In this document: piece by piece, positions 1-12,800 of the stretch
Numbering within the stretch: the stretch's first letter is position 1
Layout of the letters: every line of letters starts with the position of its first letter
From: Desmodus rotundus
Taxonomy: Eukaryota > Chordata > Mammalia > Chiroptera > Phyllostomidae
Direction: 5' to 3'
Assembly (NCBI RefSeq): GCF_022682495.2
Contig: NC_071388.1
Span: forward strand, 179,860,528 to 179,924,527
Length of the DNA: 64,000 nucleotides
Made by a program: the position numbers and the translations under genes
Notes under the pieces: model-generated
Told to the model about the DNA's origin: nothing
The model's input: the letters and a program-made list of their open reading frames with translations, nothing else
Databases searched by the model: none

Positions 1-789
1 ACCTCACTTTACAATTATGCATTTTCCTGTAAAGGTATATATTAATTGAAAATCTCTATGTAGTGAATCATGAATTGCAGTGACTTTATTTTAACCACAG
101 ATATGCATTTTCCCAGAAAAATATCTTCAACCACAACAGGTCATGTAAATGATATTTAAGACTTCTTAAATGATTCAAGATGCAATACTGTGTAGCCTCA
201 ATGGATACACAGTAAATACGCACTTACCTCTCTGACACTTTGTGCAAAAATCTAAAAATCAAATAAATATATCCTATCCATGGTATTAAAAACACACATA
301 TGTTAAAATCATTCAGCATCTGCTTTATTTGAAATTTGTACTAATTTCATAAGGTTGGATCTTATGAAGTTTCTCTGCTCCTGATATTCAACAGAATGAA
401 CTAGGAAAACCACTCAATGGCAATGTGTCTTTTGGGTAGAAGCAGCCAACTAACATGAATCTAGATCATTTCACTTGGTTTTCATGTGTTCATAGAAGAC
501 TACAAAAGCATACCATTTAAAAATGTTGTAAATTCTAATTGGTTCTTACAAACAGAAGTAAAATCATCATTTAAGCATCTTTAGATAACTGTTATTGACT
601 TGATAGAATCATTTTAAAATAATTTACTTTACTTATGTAACTTCCTTAAGTGTTGTTTAGTAAATAATAGGACACTAATCCTTTGGAATCTCAATAATTG
701 ACTATTAAAATCTTCAAATCAGTATTCATTAGAAAGCAATAATTGAATGAATGCATAATACTCATTAAACATCATTCCTAATTTTTATA
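1..789. other. AT-rich sequence, nothing recognised
   Basis: I see no open frame of note, no repeat family I can name and no RNA gene in this stretch. It is probably old unique sequence or repeats too diverged to recognise by eye. Confidence 0.5.
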
Positions 790-985
790 TGTACTATATT
801 ATTTAATCCTACAACCATGTAAAGCAAGGACTATTATTATTCCCATTTTATAGGTGAGAAAATCGAGGTTCTGAGAGGTCGAGTAGTTTGCCCAAGGTCA
901 CACATGCAATGAGTGATAGAGCCAAGATTTCAACCCAAGCAGTTTGTCTCCAGAATCAATCATCTTAATTGCTGCATTAACCTAT
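790..985 (-). repeat. MIR SINE, antisense
   Basis: The stretch follows the complement of the MIR consensus: a run of TATTATTATT followed by CCCATTTTATAGGTGAG, then CCCAAGGTCACACATGCAATG and CAACCCAAGCAGTTTGTCTCC. These correspond to the central core and the tRNA-like head read backwards. MIRs are ancient mammal-wide tRNA-derived SINEs and this copy is strongly diverged, with no visible target duplication. Confidence 0.85.
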
Positions 986-1280
986 AACCTGTAATCTTAA
1001 ACTATGGAGGAGGCAAAGTAGTAGAGAGAAAGTAAACAAATTCTTCCTTTAATGAGCAAGAAGAGAGGAGACTTTCTATACAGTGTCTACTGAGTCTAGT
1101 TATTACTAGATATTGATTCGTTCTATGAAATAATATGGGATATTATATCCCAACTTAAGGTGATTTCATTTTGTATTTAAAACAATTGAATGCCTTTGGT
1201 CGTCAAATAAGGGAAGTCCATCTTGCTCTGCTATTTAAAAGCCAGTATACCATCAATTTCTAATTCTATCCCCAACTTTT

Positions 1281-1326
1281 AACACACACACATGTCTACA
1301 CACTCACGCACACACACACACACACA
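1281..1326. repeat. (CA)n microsatellite
   Basis: CA dinucleotides run through this stretch with a few interruptions (ATGT, CTCG). Such tracts are length-variable in mammals. Confidence 0.9.
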
Positions 1327-1499
1327 TTTCTGAGATGCCAGCTCTATCTTGGTAGTGTAATGTTTCTGGAGTGAGAAGGCAGCTAATGTGCTCTCAGTCC
1401 TGGATTTTCCTTATAAAAGCCATAAGTAGGAGACAGAACCTTTAGCAACTGACTTGATATCGTAGTTTTGTGAGGCTTGGGAGGATGTAAGGCCAAGGT

Positions 1500-1640
1500 G
1501 AGAAGCCAGCTCTTTCACTTACTGAGTTTTATCTCAAGCAATTTATTTAATCCCTCTAAGTTTTAGGCCCCTTCTCTTAAAAAAAAATGAAAATGAAAAC
1601 ATCTACCTCATAAACGTATTGTACATAGACCCGCCTGGGA
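1500..1640 (+). repeat. MIR SINE fragment, sense
   Basis: The order 'AGCTCTTTCACTTACTGAG', 'CAATTTATTTAATCCCTCTA' and 'CATCTACCTCATAAACGTATT' follows the sense MIR core (Tyr-like 'no loss of time' order: GCTCTGCCACTTACTAG, TTAACCTCTCTG, ACCTACCTCATAGG). It is diverged and lacks both ends. Confidence 0.65.
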
Positions 1641-2243
1641 CAAGAATACAAATAGAGGCCTACATACCATATGTCTAAATATTTAAAAGCTATAAATCAA
1701 GCCAACAAACTGTTAAATAAAATATGTTCTATCTTCCTACCTTGACAAATATACCTTCATAACGACAAAATCAAAAACAATATGTGTAAAGATATGATTT
1801 TTGTAAGACTAAAAGTTGGCAAATATCAAAGACCAGGCCTTCTGTGTTGATGGGCCAGCAGTTTCGGGATGAGTAATAACATAAAAACTTACATAATGCA
1901 AATTATGATCCATTTATTCCATAACACTTATTTTTGCCTTCATTTTAGCAAAATGATTACCTTGTTAAAAAATCAAGAGTTTTACATTTATTTTCTATTG
2001 GCTATAATGACCCAAGGATTCTTTAAAATTATAATTAAATTAAAAATATATACAACATTTAAATATATCTAATCAGATGACATATTTAAAATAAATATAA
2101 AAATCAAAGTAAATTTTTTTCACATTTTTAAGTTATTACCTTCAAACATTTACTTATCAATTAAAATTAATAGCAATAAGAATCAAAGTTATAAATCAAA
2201 ATCATTTAATTGAAATGAACACTTTTGTTTTAAAAATATAATA
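1641..2243. other. AT-rich sequence, nothing recognised
   Basis: Very AT-rich sequence. A 67-codon frame at 1869-2072 has no recognisable motif and a composition expected by chance. The last 11 bases (2233-2243) are the left target duplication of the SINE that follows. Confidence 0.5.
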
Positions 2244-2405
2244 GACCCTGGCCAGGTAGCTCAGTTGGTTGGAGCATTATCCTGATATGTCAAGGTTTTG
2301 GGCTTGACCTCTGGTCAGGGCACATACAATGCATACATAGGTGGAACAACAAACCGATGTCTATCTCTGTCTCTAAAATCAATAAATAAAAATAAAAAAT
2401 AATTG
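2244..2405 (+). repeat. VES-type tRNA-derived SINE (bat)
   Basis: The copy opens with CCCTGGCCAGGTAGCTCAGT, the tRNA-like head containing the A-box region, continues through GGTTTTGGGCTTGACCTCTG (B-box position) and GGTCAGGGCACATACA, and ends in an A-rich tail of AATAAATAAA type. An 11-bp sequence, AAAATATAATA, flanks it at 2233-2243 and 2406-2416 as a perfect though AT-rich target duplication, so it moved by L1-type target-primed reverse transcription. This copy is shorter than the other two in the window and differs in its middle and tail, so it belongs to another subfamily. VES SINEs are a bat-specific family, which is the main basis for the host assignment. Confidence 0.9.
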
Positions 2406-2416
2406 AAAATATAATA

Positions 2417-3354
2417 AAATCTTATTAAATATTTTAATAAACTTATAAATTCTAGTGGTCTATCAATGTAATTACTAATATAAATAATAAATATATTTCA
2501 TATCATATTACATATATATAAACACACAAACTTAAAAGTAATGGAGATCATTTTATGACAAAATGTTTCCATGTGCAAATGCTACACATTCTGGGCTAAT
2601 TGATGACTATTGCTGGAACCACCAATCAAAACACAAAAAGAAGGAGAAACGAAGTTCAATACTTCAGGGAAGCAATGCTTGTTATGCAAGAATCTTTGCA
2701 CTTATGCTATTAGATGAAAATTTCACTAATTAATCATTGGTCTTTTCCCTTACCAGAGTCTTCCCATTGCTCAAAACCTCCCCAACACTCCAAAGCACTG
2801 TTTATCTCTGAGGCCAACAGTGGCACATTGACACCTCTCCACAACACTTGGAAGCACCAGCCTCCGCTTCAGAGACACAGGGCCAGAGACGTGGAAAAGC
2901 ATGGCTCCGGGGTCATGAGAGCAGAGGTGTGTGGCCAAGGGCCCTACTGTGTTCACGCAGAGCACCTGTCCTTGAGGAGTCTGCTGTCCAATCTAATGTT
3001 GAAAGTAGCAATGAATCTCAGGAATGAACAGTCTATTTTGTTTTGTTTTTGTGTCTGAGATATGTGGGGCTCTCTAATACACAGGATGCAAGGCCTGGGC
3101 AACTCTTGCCCAGGTCTCAATGAGGTCCTGGCCACATGAGTAAAATATGCAGATAGTAGAGCATACTAGGTATGTGGAAGTGTTCACTAGCTGGTAGTCA
3201 TCTTGAAAATGAATTTTAAAGTGTTTGTTCAAATTTAATATTGTCTATGTGCAATATTTTCTAGAGCTTAGACTCCATTTTAAACACCCATTGCAGAATT
3301 AAGAGAAGTTTCTATTTCTATAATGGTGATGGTTAATTTTGAGATTTATAGTTA
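2417..3354. other. Unassigned sequence
   Basis: The left part is AT-rich. A more GC-balanced part at 2700-3060 contains overlapping 114-, 64- and 60-codon frames on both strands that are mutual shadows. None shows a domain, a signal peptide or biased composition, and no splice structure links them. I recognise no repeat here. Confidence 0.45.
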
Positions 3355-3462
3355 TTCATTTAAAAAAATTTACTGGGTACCCACTACGTGCAAAGTGCTA
3401 TGATAGGAATACCAGTATTACAAAGATATTGCCCCTGTTCTGAAGAGGTTCGCAGTCTGTAG
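3355..3462 (-). repeat. L2 LINE 3'-end fragment, antisense
   Basis: TACTGGGTACCCACTACGTG, CAAAGTGCTATGATAGGAAT and GCCCCTGTTCTGAAGAGGTT follow the reverse complement of the L2 3' end (ATTGAGCACCTACTATGTGCC, then the CCCTGCCCTCAAGGAGCTTAC region). It is highly diverged. Confidence 0.65.
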
Positions 3463-3690
3463 CAGTGGTTTTCAACCAGGGGCAGTTTGGGCCTCCAGGG
3501 GACATTTGTCGATGTCTGAAAATATTTTTGATTGTCACAAATTCAGAGCAGTTGGTGTATGCTATACGCATCTAGTATGTAGAGCCCAGGGATACGGCTA
3601 AATATCCTGCAATACATAGGGCAGCACCCCTCCCCCCGCCACAACACAGAATTATCTGTGCCAAAATGTCAGTAGTGTCAGAATGAGACA
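3463..3690 (+). mobile_element. MER5A-type hAT DNA transposon relic
   Basis: It starts CAGTGGTTTTCAACCAGGGG and continues with CAGGGGACATTTGTCGATGT, GCATCTAGTATGTAGAGCCC, AATATCCTGCAATACATAGG and CAGAATTATCTGTGCCAAAA, in the order of the MER5A consensus, a non-autonomous hAT (Charlie) element. The right terminal inverted repeat has decayed. The length fits the roughly 190-bp family allowing for small insertions. Confidence 0.85.
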
Positions 3691-3892
3691 CAGTAGACTA
3701 CTAAGAGAAATAAGTTATGTGGTGAGATCTAACAGGTGTATATACAATATGCATCTATAATAAAGGTTGCTTTAGGTTTGTCACTGGAGGGCTATTCAGG
3801 CTTTGAGTTACTGAGGTCTTCTTGAGCCTGTATTTGAAGCAAGAAGGTGTTCTAAGTATCATTCAGCATTTTGAATAATAGCATTCATAGGT

Positions 3893-4032
3893 ACACATAA
3901 CAATAGTCCTCCAAAGATGTCCATGTCCTAAACTTCACAGCCTTTGAATATATTATTTAACATAGCATGGAGCAATTAAGATAGCAGATGGAATTAAGGT
4001 TTCTAAACAGCCGACCTTAAGATCGGAAGACA
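3893..4032 (+). mobile_element. MLT1-like LTR, left part
   Basis: CAAAGATGTCCATGTCCTAA, GCCTTTGAATATATTATTTA and GCCGACCTTAAGATCGGAAG match the 5' half of an ERVL-MaLR (MLT1-like) LTR. The expected continuation, AGATTATCCTGGATTATC, is missing here and reappears at 4852, about 820 bases downstream, so the LTR has been split by an insertion. Confidence 0.7.
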
Positions 4033-4845
4033 TGGAGAGCAAGACCAATAAAATGACATTGGTCTGGTCAAGATAGCATAAAGAATACAAAACAAAGTGG
4101 AGTCACTCATGTCAACCAAGATGGCCACCAGTCAGCCATGACACTTTGGTTCAAGAGGGAAACTACCTAAGTCAGAGCAGACACATCTGGCAAGGAGACA
4201 CACCTAAGATATCTTCACACATGATCAGAACAGCCGCATCTACAGAGTGGGACCACCCATAGTTAGCTCCTGGGCAAATCCCCAATTGCCATAAAGGGTG
4301 CCAAGAGATTAATCAAGAGACCCAGAAGGGTGGAATACACCACTTTCAAGGTATAGCTGAGGCAGACTCCAGACCACTGCTGAGACAACTGAGCTCCACA
4401 CACCAGAGTGCTGCTCCACACCATGCTGATCTCCCTTGGCATCGGCTGATGGAGGCTCTGCCCTGCTGGACTGAGGACTTCATCTGCCCAGCTGCCCACC
4501 TGGCTCTGGCAATCCTTCCTTGCAAAACAGTGATGACTCCCTTGCTCACTGTGCTATCTCCTGGACCCACAGACTTAGACTCTGGGACTTGGGTTCATTA
4601 TTCCCCATTGATTGCTCTGTGTGTGTGTGTTATATTTCTTTCCAGTTGTTAGAGTGTGACTGGGATATTAATGTGTGTTGATGTTCTACTTTCAAGGAAC
4701 CTACATTCAATAAAAGCCTAGTGAATAGCATAGTCACTGCGTGTGACTCTTGTCTATTCCTTGGTGCCAGGCTGCCCAGAAGGCAACTGGCTGAGCATTT
4801 GCCTGGCTGACTTACAGGAAAGACTGCATCATGAAGCTACACTCA
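4033..4845 (+). mobile_element. Candidate solo LTR of an endogenous retrovirus
   Basis: This 813-bp block separates the two halves of an older LTR. With the boundaries chosen it begins TGGAGAGCAAGACC and ends in ACTCA, giving TG...CA ends, flanked by AGACA (4028-4032) and TGACA (4846-4850), a 5-bp duplication with one mismatch. AATAAA lies at 4709-4714, followed by a GT-rich stretch (CACTGCGTGTGACTCTTGTC), the usual layout of an LTR polyadenylation site and R/U5. The block is richer in GC than its surroundings. The 60-93 codon frames inside it look like chance. I cannot name the family; a class I element is possible. An ordinary segmental insertion is the alternative. Confidence 0.5.
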
Positions 4846-5207
4846 TGACAGGAGATTATCCTGGATTATCTGTGGATCGCAACGCAGTAACTAAAGCCCT
4901 TAAATGTGGACGAGGAAGCAGAAAAGTCAATGTCAGACTGATGCTGTGCAATGGCAGGTTTTGAGAATGGACAGTGGCCACAAGCCAAGGAATGCAGGCA
5001 GCCTCTGGAAAGTGAAAAAGGCTAGAAAAGAATTCTCCCCTATACCCTGCAGGAAGGAACACAGTCCCACTGACACCTTGATCTAGCCTAGTGAGACCCA
5101 TTTCAGACTTCTGTTCTCCGGAACTGTGAGATAACAAATCTGTAGTCTTTTAAGCCATTAAGTTTGTGGTAATTCATTAGCAGCCAAGGAAACTAATAAA
5201 GTAGAAC
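4846..5207 (+). mobile_element. MLT1-like LTR, right part
   Basis: GGAGATTATCCTGGATTATC, CACAAGCCAAGGAATGCAGG, GACACCTTGATCTAGCCTAG, GGAACTGTGAGATAACAAAT and AAGTTTGTGGTAATTCATTA follow the 3' half of an MLT1-like MaLR LTR, ending in the characteristic GGAAACTAATA. It continues the fragment at 3893-4032. Confidence 0.8.
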
Positions 5208-8200
5208 ACTGAAAACAAATAGAATTTGAGAGGACAGAACACCAGTTAGCAATACTGTTGTGTGGGATGTTATGCATTTACTCTGTATTCATTAAGTTGG
5301 AATTTGTGGACAATCCTCTTGGTTTCTGCCAACCTGGGTCATGTAGAAACTCTGGAGTAGAAGCATTTGGTAGCAGGGTAGCTAACTGTATATTCCTAAT
5401 TCATGTGAGTCCATGAAAAAGAGAGCGACCCCATGTGCTTTGTCTATCTCCCTGGACTACAGGGACCTGTAACTGCATTCTCACCATGCATTGAATTGTC
5501 TGCATCACTTTGGATAAGTCCTAGCCTCTCTGTAAATATTAGTGTTCTCAGGGATAAATTAGCAGGTTGGACTGATTAGTGAGCTTCTCAAGGACAAGAC
5601 CCACTTTCTGACCATCTCAGTGTTGATTATGGTAGCCACCAGAAGGCAAATACACAATATTTGTTGTATAAATTAACCATCTCCATGTTCCCATACTCTT
5701 TATGTTATCTCTTCCCAATAATACCTCAGTGGAAATGATCCTCTGACATGTCTGGAAGAGAGCTAGTCTTAGAAATTTTGATATCATGCTTTGCCACCAT
5801 TCACCCACAAATCTCCACTGTTTCTGTGCCCCTCACTAGGAGCCCATTAAAATCACAGGGTTTTAGGAAAGGAAATGGATTTCTGCAACCCATTTTAATG
5901 ACATAAAAGAAATGATAGAGTTTTGCCTAGAAATACAAGGTAAACTCATGATGGTGTGGCTCCAGTTCCTGGCATGCTGTTTTAATAGAGAAAGAAATAT
6001 CGACTAAGTCCCAATAGAGAAAAATTAGTGGGAAAACAAAATAAAAGAGGAACACTACATTGTGGAAGGAATCAATGCAAACTAACTTCAGTTTTTTTTC
6101 TATCATTTTTCCCATCCTTCTATCTAAATTCCACTAACTTACAATGGTATGATTAAAAGTCCCTCACGAAACGTTCTTTGTTACTCAAACCCCAATGGAG
6201 CTTCTCTTTGAATGCTATACTACACATTTTGGCCATTTAATTGTATTCTGTTTTCAAACTGCTTCAAATGCTCTTGATAAACAATTTTAAGTTACTGATG
6301 CAGCTCTCTCACCTTGCATTTTTTCACAAATGTTCCACAAAACTTTTTGCAGCCTTAGGCACATGAAACATACCTTTTGGTTTAAAGTGACTATTAGCTA
6401 AACTGAGCACAGAGACCTCTCAATATGTTTATCAAATAGGTTGGAGATTTAATTTTAATTCAGGTGAAACAGTAACAAATATTGACAATACAGAGAAAAA
6501 TAAAGTGTCTCTAAATCCATTAGTCACATTAAAGCAACCAAAACAAGTATCAGCACAAACAAGATGGGGAAAAAAAAAAAAAGAAAAGAAGGGCCCCCAT
6601 TGCTGGTCCACATAAAGAGGGAAAGCCCACTAAAAGGCATCGCAGGCAGGTGATATGTGTCAGATTTAGTGGCACTGTAGAGGTCTCACTGCCCATGGAC
6701 TACACAAATATCATAACCCTTTACATAATATAGAAAAGACATTGAGAAGCACACACTTTGTGTGTTAGGCATTATGCAATTGAAAGCTGCTCTTAAGAGA
6801 TCCCTGAAATTTGAATACAAACATAACCTAGCATGAACACTGACTGATTTGATTTTAAAACACTTTTACAGTCTATGTTCACTATCTCTTAACTGCCTTT
6901 TCTACATAACACATGCCCACATGAACATAGCATTGCTCTTAGAAACTCCAACTTGAACCCAGCATAAACGGTAACTTTATACTGCGAATCCAAGTAGCAT
7001 CTGCCGCAGGGTCATTAGCACTCCTGGCCTCTGGGCCGGGCTTAGTTTTTCAGAAGTAAAGAAAGATGACCTCAACTGATTTCATCTCATTTGGGGGTGG
7101 TAAGTAGGCAATCAGATATATAAATCTTTTTATAATCTTTATTTTTAAAGGGGTTGCACTTAAATTTGCAGGAATTTTTATATCCAATAAATATATTTTA
7201 ATTCATGGTTCTCAAATGCTGCCCTGTCTCCATTTCCTATCTAAAATAAGAAATGTATTTTATATCCTCCAAATTTTATAAAAAATGATAATGTTCCTTC
7301 CCTTTCATTCCCATTTATTCCTAAAAGTCTTCAAAGTACATTTTGTACTCTAGTTGATTTGGTACAGATTTAATGTTTTTACAAAAAAAGTTACTTTGTT
7401 AAATTTTTAAGTGGTTCAACTTTGAAAAATTCTGCCAAGTTCATAAAACAATGGCAAATTAAGCATAATGTTACAATGAAACCAAATGCCATAAAAATAA
7501 TGAGCCAGTAAGTATCTGGTATTCAGTTAGTAATGCTTGAGAGTATTCGGAAATAATTATTATTGCCTTATTCTTACCTCATTCTTTAATGTTGTTAATA
7601 TACCTACAACTGTCTTATGAACATGTTATATAAAAATAATCCACTGAAATATTCATTGCTGTCTTGATCTCTGTATTGTAAGTAACTCAAACATTGAAAA
7701 AAACTGTCCCTTACCCATCATCCTCAAAGAAAAGCCAAGATTTCATTTCCTATATCTCTAAGTTTTCCTGGGCCTAAGGGAATTGGTTTCCCAAATCACA
7801 GGCTTGTGGACTAGAGATCCGAAATATCTAAGAGGGTGTGAGTTCTAAGATTTGAGGCAAGAAGACAATTGCCCAAATAGTGGGAGTAGGAATGTGATTG
7901 ATATTTTTTCATTCCAAAGGTTGTTGAGCAAATTTACACCTATAACAATAAGATATTAATTTCCACTTGAGTTCACATTTACGCCATCACTCCCTTTCTG
8001 GGACACAGTCTGCTCTCTCTCTAAGATAGATGATTAAGTGATTGGGGCTGCACACATACAAAAACGCACTGTACTCAAGATTTCTTCTCTCCTGGACTTG
8101 ACTGCAACTAGTGGCTCATGTTATGCTTTCTAAAATAGGTTTACTAACGTCACTATTACTCTACAGGGAGAAATATTTTCTGAGATATCGTATTGTCCCT

Positions 8201-9844
8201 TTGGTTAGTTAACTTTTACATAGGATATCCAGAGACAGTAATCTTCTCATAAATGTCCTGATTTTCTGCCTGGTATAAATATTCAAAAATAAAGAACAGG
8301 AATAAAACACATTCAGGTTTTTAGAGATATCTTACATGGATAGAATTACTAAAGACAGTTCCTCCAATGGGTGTATTTCCTAGCATAAGACAATATTCCA
8401 TAAAGCAAAATGGTGCACGAGAGCCCATAGTAAAAACTGAAATATTTGCTTGAAAAACCACAAATTAGCATTAATCGTCTACCTCCTGAGTGAAGCCTGT
8501 CATTCAGGAAGAATTTAATGAGGAACAATCTAGGGGGCTGAGAAACACTCTTTCACAAGTATCTACACAACAAATGTCTTTGTGCTGTCCGAACTTTTCC
8601 CCTAAAGTTTCCTTATTTCCAGATAATGACCCCAAATTGACCTTGTTTGCCAGTGTTGAAACTGGATTAATTTAATAATGCAGCCAACTGAGTCAATTTT
8701 ACAAATAACTATATTTTTATTGTCTTCATTATTTCAAAAAAGAAGTCCAAACTTCCCTTCTATTTCTCATTTATCTGAACTGCATCAGTAAAAGCTGGCC
8801 TTTGCTAAATGTAAATAGACTCAAGCACACAGTTGAGGAATTTTGTTAAACAAAGGCCACTTATTTTTGAGATTTGAGGCAGCTTCTAGTTAAAAGCTAA
8901 AGACCATATCAGCAAAACCAAAGTAATATGGCATTACTTTTCTTCCCAAATGGATCTAATTTATAAATATATATGACTTTCCTCATAGCTCACAAGCTCT
9001 TTAGACAAAATCCATACCACAAATTTTCTCCAAAATAAATAACAACACATGATGATTTATCATATCTCCTCAGGCTACAATGTGTGTGTTTTACATGTTA
9101 TATGGTATAAAGTATATAAATTCATTGAGCATAGTATCTAAAGTCTTCGAATAACCTTATCAATTTACCAGTTATGTATTTTCAAATAGTCTTATTTTAT
9201 TTTTTAATGTTGAAATTTTAAAGTTAAGAATGCCAGAAGACAAAGTTAAATAGTCATTCAAACCATACTTTTTCTATGTTTTCACTTCACCCCAAAGAGT
9301 TTCACAGAGTAGCCATTTTGAGAATTACACAGTGCTAAGCAATTAGAGGTTTTCAATAACTCCAGGGAAATATGTCCCTAAACTCGCTGATGTACAGTTT
9401 CAAACTGTCACCTTATGTATTAATTTAGCACGTTAGATTCTCACAAGAGAATGCATGATACAATGTGGAATCTACTGTAGAATTTAAAGGTTTCTCATTA
9501 ATGTAATAAAATTGCAAACAATATTGAACAAACAGGTGTGATTTAATGCACTTAATTAAATTGACAGTCAAAAGCTTTATATATTATGAGGTTGTCATTA
9601 TATCATTTTTATTTTAAAAGGTACTCTTCCAGCAATAAACTCCAGCATCCTTTAGTACTACTTTCCCCTTTCCAATAAGTGAAAGCTGTAAAGAAATAGG
9701 AAGGGTCTATTTGTTGCTAAATATTACAGAGACATTCTATTTAGCAAAAATCCATTATCTTTATGTTTTATATTCAGACTGCTTACTTGAATCCTCTCTG
9801 CAATGAGAAGTCAACAGCACTTATCTCTTAGTTGACAGTGGATG
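5208..9844. other. Long AT-rich stretch, mostly unassigned
   Basis: About 4.6 kb without a gene. At 5490-5600 a weak MIR or L2-like trace is present (ATCACTTTGGATAAGTCC; TGAGCTTCTCAAGGACAAG). An A run lies at 6570-6582 in GGGGAAAAAAAAAAAAAGAAAAG. The open frames are at most 63 codons (5617-5808, 5927-6115, 8490-8675) with no motif. I recognise nothing else; conserved noncoding elements cannot be judged without comparison. Confidence 0.45.
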
Positions 9845-12800
9845 TTTATTTTATTTTCATTTTTTTTGAATTTTTCTCCATGACCATTTAGTCCCCTTAT
9901 ACTTCCCTCCCTGCAGCAATCACCACACTGTTGTCCATTTCCAAGAGTCCCTTTTTCTTTTTGCTCAATTGCTCCACCTCTATGCCCCCCACCACACCTT
10001 TAGCTGTCATCCTGCTCTCTAGCTATAAGTCTATCTCTATTTGGCTTGTTAATTCAGTTTGTTCACTAGATTCCACATGAATGAAATCACATGGTATTTG
10101 TCTTTCTCTGACTGGCTTATTTCACTTAGTATAATGCTTTCCGGGTCCATCCATACTGTTGGCAAAGGGTAAAATTTTCTTCTTTTTTATGGCCAAATAG
10201 TATTCCATTGTGTAAATGTCCCATAGTTATTTTATCCACTCATATATTGATGGACACTTGGGCTGCTTTCATATCTTGGCAATTGTAAATAATGCTGCAA
10301 TGAACATAGGGGTGTGTATATTCTTATGAATTAGTGTTTTGGGTTCCTTCAGATTATATCCCCAGAAGAAGGATCACTGAGTCAAAAGGCAAATCTGTTT
10401 TTAATTTTTTGAGGTATCTCCATACTACTTTCCACAGGGGCTGCACCAATCTAAATTCCTACCAACAGTGCAAAAGGGTTCCCCTCTCTCCACGTCCTCG
10501 TCAACACTTGTTGTTTGTTGATTTATTGATAATAGCCATTCTGCCAGGTGTGAGATTATGTCTCACTGTGGTTTTAATTTGCGTCTCTCTGATGATTAGT
10601 GACTTGAGCATTTTTTAATGTCTATTGGCCATCTGTGTGTCCTCTTTAGAGAAGTCTTTTCAGGTCCTTTACCTAGTTTTTAATTGGGTTGTTTGTCTTG
10701 GGGGGTTGAGTTTTGTAACTACTTTATAAATTTTGGGTATTAACCCCTTATTAGATATATTGTCACATATGTTCTCCCATTCCGTGGGTTGTCTTTTTTT
10801 ATTTTATGTTTTCGTTTGCTGTGCAAAACCTTTTTAGTTTCATGTAGTCCCACTTGTTTATTTTTTCTTTTGTTTCCCTTACCTGGAGAGATATATCCAA
10901 TAAAATATTACCATGAGCAATGTCCAAGATTTTGCTGCCTATATTTTCTTCTAAGATTTTTATGGTTTGGGGTCTCACATTTCAGTCTTTAATCCATCTT
11001 GAATTTATTCTTGTATGTGGTATAAGAAGGTGGTCTAGTTTCATTCTTCTGGACACCATTCTGTCCAATTTTTTCAAACACCATTTATTGAATAAACTAT
11101 CTTTATCCCATTGTATGTGTTTGCTTCCTCTGTCAAATATTAATTGATTATAAAGGTGTGGGCCTATTTCTGGGCTTTCAACTCAGTTCCATTGATCTAT
11201 GTCTGCTTTTATGCCACTACCATGCTCTTTTGATTATTATAGTTTTATAGTATATTTTGATACTAGGTAGCATGATTCTTCCAACTTTGTTGTCCTCGGG
11301 ATCACTGTTGCTATTCAGGGCTTTCTGTGGTTTCATATAAATTTTTGAAGTGTTTGCTCTAATTCTGTGAAATATGTCATTGGGGTCTTGATATGAATTT
11401 CATTGAATCTATAGATTGCTTTGGATAGTATGGACATTTTAATGATGTTAATTCATCCTATCCATGAACAAGGTATATGCTCCCACTTATTTGTATCTGC
11501 TTCAGTTTATGTCTTCAGTGTCATAATTTTGTGAGTAAAGGTGTCTTACATCCTTCATTAGGTTTATTCCTAGGTATTTTATTGTTTTTGAAGCAACTGC
11601 AATTTGGAATACTTTCTTAATTTCCCTTTCTGTGAGTTCCCTATAGCATATAAAATGCAACTGACTTCTGTAGATTAATTTTGTATCCTGCTATTTTGCA
11701 GAATTCATTTAACAGTTTCCATAGTTTCTTGGTGGAATCTTTTGGGGTTCTTTATGTACAGTATCATGTCATCTGCAAATAAAGACAGTTTTACTTCTTC
11801 CTTTCTAATTTGGATGCCTTTTATTTCTTCTTCTTGTCTGATTGCTATGGCTAGGACTTGCACTATTATGTTGAATAAGAGAGGTGAAAACAGACATCTT
11901 TTTCTTGTTCCTATTCCTAAGGGGAATGCTCTTAGTTTTTGCCCATTGAGTATGATGCTCACTGTAGTCTGTCACATATATATGGCCTTTATTATGTTTA
12001 GATATATTCCCTCTATTCTCACTTTACTGAGTGTTTTTAATCATAAATAGGTGCTGGATTTTATCAAATGCTTTTTCTGCATTCTGATATGATTGCGTGG
12101 TTTTTATCCTTCATTTTTTGTATATAGTGAATCACATTTATTGATTTGCAAATGATGTACCAACCTTGCCTTTCTGGAATAAATCCCACTTGATCATGGT
12201 GTATGATCTTTTTAATGCACTATTGTATTTGGTTTGCTCATATTTTGTTGAGGATTTTAGCATCTATTTTCATCACGGATAGTGGTCTATAATTTTCTTT
12301 TTTTGAAGTGTCTTTATCTGGTTTTGGAATAAGGATAGTGAGAGTCTCATAAAATGAGCTTGAGAGCCTTCTTTCCTCTTGAATTTTTTGAAATAGTTTG
12401 AGAAGGAGAGGTGTTAGTTTTCTTGGAATGTTTGGTCAAGTTCACCTGTGAAGCCATCTGGTCCAGGGCTTTATTAGGAGTTCTTTGATTACTGCTTCAA
12501 TTTCACTAGGTAATCTGTCTGTTCAGATTCTCTGATTCTTCTTGATTTAATTATGGAGGATTGTATGTTTCTAGGAATTTATCCATTTGGTCCATTTGGT
12601 CCATTTTGTTGGTTCATAACATTTTCTTACAATCCTTTGTACTTCTGTGGCGTCTGTTGTTATTTCTCTTCTCTCATTTCTGAATTCATTTATTTGGTCC
12701 TGTCTCTTTTTTTCTTGATGAGTCTGTTTAAAGGTTTGTCAATCTTGTTTATCTTTTCAAAGAACCAGCTCTTGGATTCATTAATCATTTATATCATTTT

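Noticed and set aside
2714..3058. 114-codon open frame with overlapping minus-strand frames
   Set aside because: Frames on both strands open at once, as expected of a slightly GC-richer patch. No family resemblance.
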